Shown here: positions 36,811 to 44,521 of the stretch, one piece after another
How the letters are laid out: the number at the start of each line of letters is the position of its first letter
Position numbering within the stretch: position 1 is the first letter of the stretch
Assembly: GCA_963805985.1 (NCBI GenBank)
Contig: CAWDWG010000001.1
Location: 558,001-622,000 of the forward strand
DNA: 64,000 nt
Origin: Bog-257 sp963805985
Lineage (GTDB): Bacteria > Acidobacteriota > Terriglobia > Terriglobales > Acidobacteriaceae
Direction of reading: 5' to 3'
Program-made: the position numbers and the translations under genes
Notes under the pieces: model-generated
What the model was told of the DNA's origin: nothing
What the model saw: the letters and a program-made list of their open reading frames with translations, nothing else
Database searches by the model: none

Positions 36811-36815
36811 GACGA

Positions 36816-36833
36816 TTTCACCACAGAGACACA
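36816..36833. repeat. Single arm of the CACAGAGACAC repeat
   Basis: Reads tttcaccacagagacaca, matching the left arm at 58412-58440. The partner arm is missing here. It lies directly upstream of the M20 gene's predicted -10. Confidence 0.6.
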
Positions 36834-36884
36834 CAACAACTGAATTCAGGCAGTGGGTCGGTTTGAACTTATCTAGTTATCGCC

Positions 36885-36984
36885 AGGGTGGAGCACGCCT
36901 TTAAGGCGTGCATAAACAGCCTAGTTTCAAGATGCGCTTTAGCGCCTGAGGCAATCGATACCATTACCTCAGCGGCTAAAGCCG
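36885..36984. repeat. 100-bp two-hairpin element, copy A
   Basis: It has the same length and structure as the copy at 57318-57417. The first hairpin is GCACGCC/GGCGTGC; the second arm pairs cgctttagcgcctgaggc with acctcagcggctaaagccg. It lies in the 330-base space upstream of the META-domain gene (37129). The rest of that space holds only the single repeat arm at 36816 and the Shine-Dalgarno AGGAGAAAG before 37129. Confidence 0.75.
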
Positions 36985-37128
36985 GATTCGGTTAGCCCCA
37001 CAACCGTGGTTGTTAGCGCCGACACTCTCCACTACAATTCCGCCTGAATCCAGCAATCACAAATGCGGCCTCGCAGGAATGCGGCCGCGCATGTCTTCAA
37101 GCGTTGTTGAGCTCAGGAGAAAGATTTA

Positions 37129-37938
37129 ATGACAGGTTACAGAGTGTGCACGGTCGGAGTTGCTGTCCTTGCTGTCAGTCTCAGTTGCGCGCGCGGAAAT
37201 GCGCAGCAATCCGGCGCCATGCAATCGGCTGCGGCGCAGCCTTCCGTTAGCGGCACGGTCGTATATCGGGAGCGCATGGCGCTGCCGCCGGACGCAGCCA
37301 TCGAGGTCAAGCTGCAAGATGTCTCCGGCTCGAACGGAACGCCGAATACGATTGCGGAAACCGTCTTCGCCAGCGGCGGCAAACAGGTGCCCATCCCATT
37401 CCAGCTTGCCTACAACACTTCCGATATCAATCCGGCGCACAAGTATCAAGTGCAAGCCAACATCAGGGTAAATGGCAAGCTGCTGTTCACTGGCGTCATT
37501 CCTTATCTGGTGATCACGCAGGGCAATTCGTCACAAGTCTCGTTGCTGCTGGAGCGAGCTCCGGAAAAATCGGCGCAGGCGCCAGGAAGAAAGTTGCTGT
37601 ACACGAATTGGAAGCTGGTCCAGGTGAACGGCAAAGCTGCCGTCGTGGTTGAGGGCGGCGAGGCGCACCTATTTCTGGAGAAGAAAGAAATGTTCACGGG
37701 ATCGACGGGCTGCAATCAGATCACGGGGAGTTACATTGCGTCGGAGGGAGCGCTGCAGTTCACGCCTGGCGGCATGACCATGAAGATGTGTGTGCAGCCG
37801 TTGATGGAGCAGGAGCAGGCGCTGGTGGCCGCGATGAAAGCCACTACCAACTACAAAATCGATGGCGACGCGCTGGAGTTGCTCAACGGCACGCAGCCGC
37901 TGGCGCAGTTCATAGCCAAGCCAAAGCAGATGAGCTAA
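37129..37938 (+). CDS. Secreted YbaY-like/META-domain protein
   Basis: A 269-residue exported protein. The signal peptide ends near the SCARGNAQQ region. A first domain (40-150) resembles YbaY: VSGTVVYRERMALPPDAAIE, later PFQLAYNTSDINPAHKY and VIPYLVITQG. A second domain is META/HslJ-like, with GSTGCNQITGSYIASEGALQF and GGMTMKMCVQPLMEQEQAL. HslJ-type proteins are linked to heat and novobiocin resistance in E. coli, but no mechanism is known. The start is supported by AGGAGAAAG. A weak GC hairpin (GCGGCTAACGCCGC, 37968-37981) follows the stop. Confidence 0.85.
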   Translation: MTGYRVCTVGVAVLAVSLSCARGNAQQSGAMQSAAAQPSVSGTVVYRERMALPPDAAIEVKLQDVSGSNGTPNTIAETVFASGGKQVPIPFQLAYNTSDINPAHKYQVQANIRVNGKLLFTGVIPYLVITQGNSSQVSLLLERAPEKSAQAPGRKLLYTNWKLVQVNGKAAVVVEGGEAHLFLEKKEMFTGSTGCNQITGSYIASEGALQFTPGGMTMKMCVQPLMEQEQALVAAMKATTNYKIDGDALELLNGTQPLAQFIAKPKQMS

Positions 37939-38145
37939 GTCTGATTACGCTCGATGAGAGGCTCTCGGCGGCTAACGCCGCTGTGATTTTGCTGGGCTTA
38001 CGGACGGCCTGAAGAGAATGTGCCGCGGCTCGAACCGCAGATCCCTCGGTCGGGATCACAGATCATAAGAGTTGCCGGGGACGCTGGCCTTGAAGGCCGT
38101 CCCCCTCAAGCCCGGACTAATCAAAGTCTCCAGGCAGTCGCGAAC

Positions 38146-39024
38146 CTATTTCGCTGGTTTTGGGGTAATGCCGGCCCACTTCTCCAGCAGGCTCAGGGTA
38201 GCGGCGTAGTCGAGATCGTCCCAGCCTTCCTCGCTCGACAGTTCGTAAATCTCATCGACGGTTTCGAGCGCAGGTAGTTTGACGCGATTCTCTTTGGCGA
38301 CATCCAGCATGAGATGAATGTCTTTGTGCATCAGGCGGAGCGGGAAGTTCGGCGAATAATCGCGGCGCATGACGAACGGCGCTTTGTAATCGATCACTCC
38401 AGAGCGCACCATCGACGCCTGGATCAGCTCCAGCAGTTTGTGGGAGTCGACGCCCAGCTTCTGCGACAAGGTGAAGGCCTCGGCAAAACCTTCATAGATG
38501 AGGGCCAGCTGGAGGTTCATGCAGAGCTTGGAAGCCTGTCCTTTGCCGACCCCACCCATATGGATGACCAGCTTGCCCATGGCCTTGAAGAGCGGATCGA
38601 GATACTCGATGGGCTCGTTCGCTCCTCCGACCATGAAAATCAGCTGACCGTTTTCCGCGCCGACTTTGGAGCCGGTGACCGGGGCATCGACCCAATGCAC
38701 GCCGCGTTCGTTGGCGCGCTCAGCAAATTTCGCGGTGGCGGAAGGCGATATGGTGCTGGAGTCCACCACGATGGCACCTTCTTTCAGCGACTTCAAAGCG
38801 CCGTCGTCGCCGAAGATCACGCGCTCAACCGCAGCGGTATCGGCAACACAGATCCAAACCACCTCGGCTTCCTTCGCTGCATCCGCGGGAGAAACTGCGG
38901 TAGTCGCGCCGTCGACGTGCTGGCGGGCGGTGCGGTTCCATACCGATACTTCATGACCGGCGGCAACCAGCCTGGTGGCCATTGGACGCCCCATGATGCC
39001 CAAACCGAGGAAGGCAATGCGCAT
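38146..39024 (-). CDS. NAD(P)-dependent 3-hydroxyisobutyrate dehydrogenase-like oxidoreductase
   Basis: A 292-residue beta-hydroxyacid dehydrogenase. The Rossmann motif GLGIMGRPMA is at 7-16, substrate loop DAPVTGSKVGAENGQL follows, and the catalytic-lysine region reads GKGQASKLCMN. Members reduce or oxidise beta-hydroxyacids or short aldehydes (tartronate semialdehyde, succinic semialdehyde); the substrate is unknown. The start ATG is preceded by GGAGCAG. Confidence 0.88.
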   Translation of the reverse strand: MRIAFLGLGIMGRPMATRLVAAGHEVSVWNRTARQHVDGATTAVSPADAAKEAEVVWICVADTAAVERVIFGDDGALKSLKEGAIVVDSSTISPSATAKFAERANERGVHWVDAPVTGSKVGAENGQLIFMVGGANEPIEYLDPLFKAMGKLVIHMGGVGKGQASKLCMNLQLALIYEGFAEAFTLSQKLGVDSHKLLELIQASMVRSGVIDYKAPFVMRRDYSPNFPLRLMHKDIHLMLDVAKENRVKLPALETVDEIYELSSEEGWDDLDYAATLSLLEKWAGITPKPAK

Positions 39025-39181
39025 GCTCTGCTCCTTATGGTTTCAGGATTTCGACACCACACCATGAAAGCGTGGCGCCACTTCCCGAACTAATGATTTA
39101 AGCTGAGTGCAACAGTAAGGTCAAGGACATCCGGCGCTTCGCATCGCCAGAGCGGTGATGAGCGTCTAATTAACTACTTCC

Positions 39182-40066
39182 ATGTTAGGGCCTGCAATTC
39201 GACGCAAGGCCAGCCGCTTTGGAACGCTGGTGCGCTCCTCGGCGATGACCCGGCGTACTGGAGTTACCCGCAAAGCCGTACTGGCTCGCCGAGACGAGCT
39301 AGGTGTCACCTTCATTGGACATTCCAGCTTCTTCCTCCAACTGGGCGGGAAAAACATCCTGGTCGATCCCAACTTCGCGCGCTGGATCTTTGTGCTGAAG
39401 CGACTGCGGCGCCCCGGCCTGAAACTGCGAGAGCTGCCGCCGATCGACGCGGTACTGGTCACACACGCGCATTTTGATCACCTGCATCGCCCGTCGTTGC
39501 GCGCCATCGCGCGGCTGACGCGCTGGCATTCCGGTAAGCGACCCGTCATCGTGGTGCCTCGCAACGTGCGCGACCTGGTCAGCGATCTTGGGTATGGGCG
39601 CGTGGTGGAACTCGACTGGTGGCAAAACGTTCGGCTTGGCCATGTTGAGCTCACGCACGTGCCCGCACGGCACTGGGGAGCACGTATGCTGCGCGATATG
39701 CATCGCGGATACGGTGGATACGTACTGCGCGCCGGCCGGCATTCGCTTTATCATGCCGGCGACACGGCCTACTTTGAGGGATTTCGCGAGATTGGCGAAC
39801 GCTTGCAGCCGCAGGTAGCGATGCTGCCGATCGGAGCTTATAATCCGGCTTCGTTCAGGGCGGTGCACACCAGTCCCGAAGATGCAGTGCAGGCATTTGT
39901 AGATCTGGGAGCGCAGTGGATGGTTCCTATGCATTACGGAACGTTCCGGCTGTCGCAGGAGCCGGTTGACGAGCCGCTGCAGCGCTTGCGCCGGGAGGGT
40001 CAGCGCCGCAAGATCGACAAGAAGATCTGCGTGCTGGAAGAGGGCGTGACGAAGTTGTTTGAGTAA
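39182..40066 (+). CDS. MBL-fold metal-dependent hydrolase (NAPE-PLD/UlaG-like)
   Basis: A 294-residue metallo-beta-lactamase-fold enzyme: TFIGHSSFFLQLGG, then LVTHAHFDHLH with the metal-binding HxHxDH (H95-H100), HYGGYVL-type strand GYGGYVLRAG, the metal ligand segment LYHAGDTAYFEGF and, near the end, WMVPMHYGTFRLS. It belongs to the lactone/phospholipase-D-like branch with a widely spaced last histidine. The substrate is unknown. The ATG at 39182 has no clear Shine-Dalgarno; an ATG at 39245 is an alternative. Confidence 0.85.
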   Translation: MLGPAIRRKASRFGTLVRSSAMTRRTGVTRKAVLARRDELGVTFIGHSSFFLQLGGKNILVDPNFARWIFVLKRLRRPGLKLRELPPIDAVLVTHAHFDHLHRPSLRAIARLTRWHSGKRPVIVVPRNVRDLVSDLGYGRVVELDWWQNVRLGHVELTHVPARHWGARMLRDMHRGYGGYVLRAGRHSLYHAGDTAYFEGFREIGERLQPQVAMLPIGAYNPASFRAVHTSPEDAVQAFVDLGAQWMVPMHYGTFRLSQEPVDEPLQRLRREGQRRKIDKKICVLEEGVTKLFE

Positions 40067-40067
40067 G

Positions 40068-40102
40068 AGTGGCCAGTGACTGTTGGTCAATGGCCAGTTA
40101 AT
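40068..40102. repeat. Heptamer repeat, single arm
   Basis: Five degenerate 7-base units (agtggcc/agtgact/gttggtc/aatggcc/agttaat) directly after the MBL gene stop. A second single arm lies at 40517-40544, after the next gene. Confidence 0.6.
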
Positions 40103-40162
40103 TATGATGTACTCGGGTCCCATCGCGGGGACACCGCCAGCCATAGTCATTCGGAGGACAAC

Positions 40163-40513
40163 TTGAAGCGAACCGCACTGATATTGCTACTCACTACCGT
40201 GGCGTCGATGTTCGTTTGGGCTGACAATACCTACAAGGACGGCAAGATCGTCAAGTGGGAAAACGGAACTTACGCGACCGGTTCCAAGAAGCATCCGACG
40301 AACAACTGGGTGGTTTATCAACTGCAGGGCGCCGATAGCTCTACCTACTCGATCGCCCGCAAGAAAGAAACCAAGCCGGAGATGCAGGCCGGGGATGCGG
40401 TGCAGTACGAGATGAAGAAGAGCAATGAGGTTGTCGTGATTCGGCCTGGCGGGAAGAAGCAGACGTATCAGATTGTGGGGCAAACCGCAGCGCCGGCAGC
40501 ACCGGCACAATAA
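40163..40513 (+). CDS. Small secreted protein of unknown function
   Basis: A 116-residue exported protein. TTG at 40163 has GGAGG five bases upstream and opens a signal peptide (KRTALILLLTTVASMFVWA); the longer frame from 40076 runs through a repeat and is not used. The mature part has a conserved-looking middle (DGKIVKWENGTY, NNWVVYQLQGADSSTYSIARK) and a short alanine/proline tail. I do not recognise a family. It is flanked on both sides by single-arm heptamer repeats. Confidence 0.6.
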   Translation: MKRTALILLLTTVASMFVWADNTYKDGKIVKWENGTYATGSKKHPTNNWVVYQLQGADSSTYSIARKKETKPEMQAGDAVQYEMKKSNEVVVIRPGGKKQTYQIVGQTAAPAAPAQ

Positions 40514-40516
40514 GAG

Positions 40517-40544
40517 CTTTCGGCCGTCAGCCATCGGCTCTCGG
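40517..40544. repeat. Heptamer repeat, single arm
   Basis: Four units (ctttcgg/ccgtcag/ccatcgg/ctctcgg) directly after the stop of the small secreted-protein gene. Confidence 0.6.
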
Positions 40545-40570
40545 CTAATTCCTCGCGGAAGCAGCGCACC

Positions 40571-41257
40571 CTATCCCTTCGGCTTGGGCCTGCTGGTAAT
40601 GCGGCGGGAAGGTGGCGGCGAAGTCGCCAACACTCCTGACAGGTGCTCCACTTCGGTTACGACGCGATCCAGGTCATCGATGAGCGGCTTCAAACGGTGG
40701 GTTATGCCGCCGGCCCGATATTCCCGCACCAGCGAACGGTAGTACCACAGCGTCTTGACCTTGGGCGCGGAGAAGCGCGTAAACACAATTTCGCCGTCGT
40801 ACCGCAGATCGCGCAGCACAGCGCGCACGTTGTAGAGCTTGTCGGCGGCGGAGACGAAGCGCGTCTCGGCGTCTTCATGACGGATGCGCCGCAGATAGCG
40901 GAATTTTCGCCGCTCCCAGCTCTCTTTTTTCTTCGGATCCTCAGCGTAGGAGTCGGTGCAGCCATCGACGATCTTGGCGACACGCGCGCCAAAGAGCTGC
41001 TCGATCACCTTGAGCATCGGCCGGCCGCCGTGATCTTCGACCGCGTCGTGCAGCAGCGCGGCGATCGCCATTTCTTCATCGCCGCCATAGTCGAGGACAA
41101 TCGACGTGACTCCCAGCAGGTGCGAGATATACGGAATGCCGCTCTTTTTGCGGTCCTGCGCGCGATGGACCTCCGCGGCAAAGAGGAGGGCATGATCGAA
41201 GCGCGTGGACAGGGGAAGAAATTTTCGATCAAACGATCCGGGCAGTTTAGCAGTCAT
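40571..41257 (-). CDS. HD-domain hydrolase, SpoT/Mesh1-like
   Basis: A 228-residue stand-alone HD protein. The motifs are those of ppGpp hydrolases: FAAEVHRAQDRKKSGIPYISH, the signature LLHDAVEDHGG (H70, D71, E74, D75) and SAADKLYNVRAVLRDLR. There is no synthetase domain, so it would hydrolyse (p)ppGpp or NADPH-like substrates as in Mesh1. The C-terminal tail is proline/arginine-rich. Confidence 0.8.
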   Translation of the reverse strand: MTAKLPGSFDRKFLPLSTRFDHALLFAAEVHRAQDRKKSGIPYISHLLGVTSIVLDYGGDEEMAIAALLHDAVEDHGGRPMLKVIEQLFGARVAKIVDGCTDSYAEDPKKKESWERRKFRYLRRIRHEDAETRFVSAADKLYNVRAVLRDLRYDGEIVFTRFSAPKVKTLWYYRSLVREYRAGGITHRLKPLIDDLDRVVTEVEHLSGVLATSPPPSRRITSRPKPKG

Positions 41258-41393
41258 AAGGAAATGCAGGGAAATTGCTGCAGACAGAATAGCGTATTCG
41301 ACAACCGTCGAGAACTGGACAAGTAGTTCGCTCGTGCCGGCCGATACGATTGGGCTACACTAGCGTCCTGATTCCTGTAACGCCTGTGCGCTT

Positions 41394-42020
41394 GTGAGAT
41401 ACGACTCCGCAACCCTGCTGCTGACGGTCGACCTTGTCGGCACATTTGTGTTTGCGGTGGAGGGTGCGATTTCGGCTATTCAGGCCGATCTCGACCTGCT
41501 GGGCTTAATGGTGCTGTCGTTTGCGACGGCGCTGGCCGGCGGCATCATCCGCGATCTGCTGATCGGAGCTATTCCACCGGGAGCCATTCGTGACTGGCGG
41601 TACGGGGCGGTAGCGTTCCTGGCGGCACTGGTGGTTTTCTTCTGGCATCGGTATGTGAGCCAGGTTCCGGGCTCGTTCCTCATGGTGGTGGACGCCGCCG
41701 GTCTGGGATTGTTCGCGGTCGCTGGAGCCGCCAAGGCTCTGGACTACGGCATACATCCATTTCTTGCGGTTCTGATGGGCGGGATTACTGGCGTGGGCGG
41801 CGGAACGGTGCGCGACATCCTGCTGGCGCGCGTTCCCACCGTGTTGCGCTCCGACATCTATGCGGCGGCCGCGCTGGCTGGAGCAGCGGTGATGATTGCC
41901 GGGCTGCGTCTCGGGCTGGCACCGACCTTGACGACGATCGTGGGAGCCGCGGTCTGTTTCTTGCTACGAGTGGTCGCAGTCTGGCGACACTGGAACCTGC
42001 CGCGCGTGATTCAGCACTGA
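41394..42020 (+). CDS. TRIC-family channel protein (YadS/UPF0126)
   Basis: A 208-residue inner-membrane protein with seven helices in two internally similar halves, each with a glycine motif: ALAGGIIRDLLIGAIPP and GITGVGGGTVRDILLARVP. It is the bacterial TRIC family, trimeric cation channels. Start is GTG at 41394; upstream TACACT (near 41355) is a possible -10. Confidence 0.85.
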   Translation: MRYDSATLLLTVDLVGTFVFAVEGAISAIQADLDLLGLMVLSFATALAGGIIRDLLIGAIPPGAIRDWRYGAVAFLAALVVFFWHRYVSQVPGSFLMVVDAAGLGLFAVAGAAKALDYGIHPFLAVLMGGITGVGGGTVRDILLARVPTVLRSDIYAAAALAGAAVMIAGLRLGLAPTLTTIVGAAVCFLLRVVAVWRHWNLPRVIQH

Positions 42021-42113
42021 GAACTCGCCACGACGCCACACTGGTAATTTCGCCGTTTCGAAAGTATCCTGCTGCCTCAAAGCCGCTCCCATCTTTGCAA
42101 CGAGGTGTGTGAC

Positions 42114-42878
42114 GTGGAGAGTATGTCCGGTGGTTTCCTGTTCATCTCACTGGTGATGGTGTTCTCGGTAGCAGGACTGGTGCTGGTACGCCGTTATGTG
42201 GACGTGGAGTGGCTGAAGCGGCAGCACGAAGTCGCCAGCTTTTTCTTCCTGATGATCGGGACGTTGTACGCCGTGCTGATCGCCTTCGCGATCTTCGTGG
42301 TGTGGACGCAATTCCAGGATGCGGGCACGAATCTGGAACACGAGGCCAACGAGGTCGCCGATCTATCGCGCATGGCCATGACCATGTCAGAGCCGATGCG
42401 AAGCGATGTCCGGAGCGCCCTGGCCGGGTACATCCGAGCAGTCACGGACGACGAATTCCCTGCCATGGCGGCCGGCCGCACCAGCCCGCGCACGTGGAAG
42501 GCGGTGGAGGATCTTTGGATGGTCTACGCCAATGCCCAGCCCAGCACGCTCAAGATGCAGGCCAACTACGCCGAATCGTTGAAGCATATGAATGACTTGA
42601 GCAACTACCGGCGCACGCGCCTATTCACCATGCGCGGCACGGTGCCTTTGATGTTGTGGTACCTGCTCTGTATCGGCGGAGTTGTGCTGATCGCGTTCAC
42701 CTATTTCTTCGGACACGAAAGCGTCCTCTCGCAGGCGGTCATGACCGCAGCGCTGGCGGGCATACTGGCGTTCAGCCTGTTTCTGATTTACTCCTACGAC
42801 AGTCCGTTCTCGGGTGCGGCCCGGATCAGCCCTGCTCCGCTGCAGCTGGAATTACAGTACGTGATGGCCAGGCAGTAG
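42114..42878 (+). CDS. DUF4239 domain membrane protein
   Basis: A 254-residue protein with two helices at the N-terminus (GGFLFISLVMVFSVAGLVLV; ASFFFLMIGTLYAVLIAFAI), a soluble loop, and two helices at the C-terminus (PLMLWYLLCIGGVVLIAF; TAALAGILAFSLFLIYSYD). This is the DUF4239 pattern, bestrophin-like in topology, of unknown function. GTG at 42114 has GAGG at a normal distance; 42105 and ATG 42123 are alternatives. Confidence 0.8.
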   Translation: MESMSGGFLFISLVMVFSVAGLVLVRRYVDVEWLKRQHEVASFFFLMIGTLYAVLIAFAIFVVWTQFQDAGTNLEHEANEVADLSRMAMTMSEPMRSDVRSALAGYIRAVTDDEFPAMAAGRTSPRTWKAVEDLWMVYANAQPSTLKMQANYAESLKHMNDLSNYRRTRLFTMRGTVPLMLWYLLCIGGVVLIAFTYFFGHESVLSQAVMTAALAGILAFSLFLIYSYDSPFSGAARISPAPLQLELQYVMARQ

Positions 42879-42891
42879 AGAATTCGCGGGG

Positions 42892-43734
42892 CTACTTGCC
42901 CGGCTGCTTGCCCGGAGTGTAGATGGGGCCTTTCGGCTCGAAGAGGGTGGGCGCCATGCTGGTGTTGTAGGTGATGGAGGTCATGAAGCGCTGATTAGTC
43001 ATATCGCCGTCGCGATAGCGAACCGTACCATATGGAGTCTGCACGCCCTGGACTGGTTTGTAATTGCTGAAGACGGTTGACTCCTCGTCGAACTGGCGGT
43101 CCACGGGATCGCGCCAATTGTAGGAAATCTTCACGGGCAAGCGCGTGGTGCCGTCGATGGAAATCGTAACGCTGTCGTTCTTGTCGTTGAGCACGGTGAT
43201 CTCGTCGGCGAGATTGCGTTCCACCAGCGCAGTTCCGCTGTAGAGAATCATGGTGCCGGGTGCGGGTAGCCATTTCCTGATAACCCACTCCAGCGAGTGA
43301 TCGCGGCGGCGGAGATAGTCCTGCATCTCCTTTGGATCCTGAATTGCGGTGCCCTTGTAGGTAATCTCGTATCCCTTGTCGCCGACGAACAGTTCGACGA
43401 CGTCGCGCTGCTTGGTGAGCTCGATTCGCTCCTTGTCTGGATACTCCCAGAAGCGCCAGAACAACGTTCCGGTTGTATTGGGCTGACCGTGATAGAAGCC
43501 GTAGGTGCGGCCTTCGCTCTGCATGTTTTGAACGTTGAGCCAGGCGTCGCCGCCCAGCGCGCGAATCATCTGGTTGAGCGCCTGGAACGACTTCTGCACG
43601 CTGGGATCTTTGGCGGCAGCGAATTGCGCCGTGGGCCAGTTGGAAGGAACGGACGATGGAGCGGGCGCCGGCGTTTGGGCGACTGCAGATATCGCGACCA
43701 GGCATAGCAGCAGGAAACAAGAGGCGGTGCGCAT
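42892..43734 (-). CDS. Periplasmic LolA-like outer-membrane lipoprotein-sorting family protein
   Basis: A 280-residue exported protein. The signal peptide (TASCFLLLCLVAISAVAQ) starts at the ATG at 43734; the frame extends to 43761 but the leader would be spoiled. The mature part has SFQALNQMIRALGGDAWLN and a long run of beta strands (RFWEYPDKERIELTKQRDV, VTISIDGTTRLPVKISY), the pattern of LolA/LppX-like half-barrel proteins common in Acidobacteria. A role in lipoprotein or lipid transfer is inferred. Confidence 0.72.
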   Translation of the reverse strand: MRTASCFLLLCLVAISAVAQTPAPAPSSVPSNWPTAQFAAAKDPSVQKSFQALNQMIRALGGDAWLNVQNMQSEGRTYGFYHGQPNTTGTLFWRFWEYPDKERIELTKQRDVVELFVGDKGYEITYKGTAIQDPKEMQDYLRRRDHSLEWVIRKWLPAPGTMILYSGTALVERNLADEITVLNDKNDSVTISIDGTTRLPVKISYNWRDPVDRQFDEESTVFSNYKPVQGVQTPYGTVRYRDGDMTNQRFMTSITYNTSMAPTLFEPKGPIYTPGKQPGK

Positions 43735-43864
43735 ATTCAGATCGATTTTACCTTTTGACAACGCTGTTTCTCATTCTGAACTAACCGAGTTCAGCTTCTC
43801 TGGAAAAATTCTGGCCCAAACTCAGCAGTTCGCGGCATAATGAGCGGCGATTGGAGGTGCTTCG

Positions 43865-44515
43865 GTGAAGACCCGCATTGCTGCGCTGGCTGTTCTATGC
43901 CTGATCCTGGCAGCGGTTCCTTCCGCCGCGCAGGTCGTCTACAACAACGGCCCCATCAACGGCAACGATTACGCGTATACCATCAATTTCGGCTTGATCA
44001 CAGCCGACACTTTCACGATATCGACAGGCAATACCACCATGACTGGGCTGTCCTTTGGGGCGTGGTTGTATTCTGGCGACATTCTGGAGACAGCCGAAGT
44101 GTCGATGACCTCGGAGCCGTTCAGCGGCACGACGTATTTCGATCAGGTGGTTAGCTTTACCCAGTCGGGCTGTACGACAAACGAGTACGGCTTCAACGTC
44201 TGCACCGAGGCCGGCACGTTCAACGGTCCCACTTTGGCGAATGGCACGTACTGGCTGAACCTGCAGAACGCGGTGGTGTCCAGCGGCGATCCCGTCTACT
44301 GGGACACGAATAGCGGCGTGGGTTGCACCTCGCCCGGTTGTCCTTCGCTGGCGACGTGTAATTCGTGCCTTCTCAAGCCGCAATATCAGCCTTCAGAATC
44401 GTTCACGCTTTACGGCAGTTCCAGCGGCGCGACGGTTCCGGAGCCGGGCAGCATTCTATTGTTTGGCTCTGGCGTTTTGACGGTGGTGGGACTGGTGCGC
44501 CGCAAGCGGATGTGA
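43865..44515 (+). CDS. PEP-CTERM sorting domain protein, copy 2
   Basis: A 216-residue paralog of the protein at 19862, alike over its whole length: signal peptide KTRIAALAVLCLILAAVPSA, mature start QVVYNNGPINGNDYAY, C-terminal VPEPGSILLFGSGVLTVVGL and basic tail RRKRM. GTG start with GGAGG eight bases upstream. A weak sigma-54-like match (TGGCCCAAACTCAGCA, 43812-43827; correct GG/GC spacing, poor -12) precedes it. No exosortase here; sorting must use one elsewhere in the genome. Confidence 0.88.
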   Translation: MKTRIAALAVLCLILAAVPSAAQVVYNNGPINGNDYAYTINFGLITADTFTISTGNTTMTGLSFGAWLYSGDILETAEVSMTSEPFSGTTYFDQVVSFTQSGCTTNEYGFNVCTEAGTFNGPTLANGTYWLNLQNAVVSSGDPVYWDTNSGVGCTSPGCPSLATCNSCLLKPQYQPSESFTLYGSSSGATVPEPGSILLFGSGVLTVVGLVRRKRM

Positions 44516-44521
44516 CGGTCC

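Noticed and set aside
35800..36843. A 347-residue plus-strand frame antisense to the M20 gene
   Set aside because: Same reason: M20 catalytic motifs are on the minus strand and the antisense frame has none.
37968..37981. Terminator after the META-domain gene
   Set aside because: Only a 5-bp GC stem followed by TGTGATTTTG; could equally be a repeat fragment.
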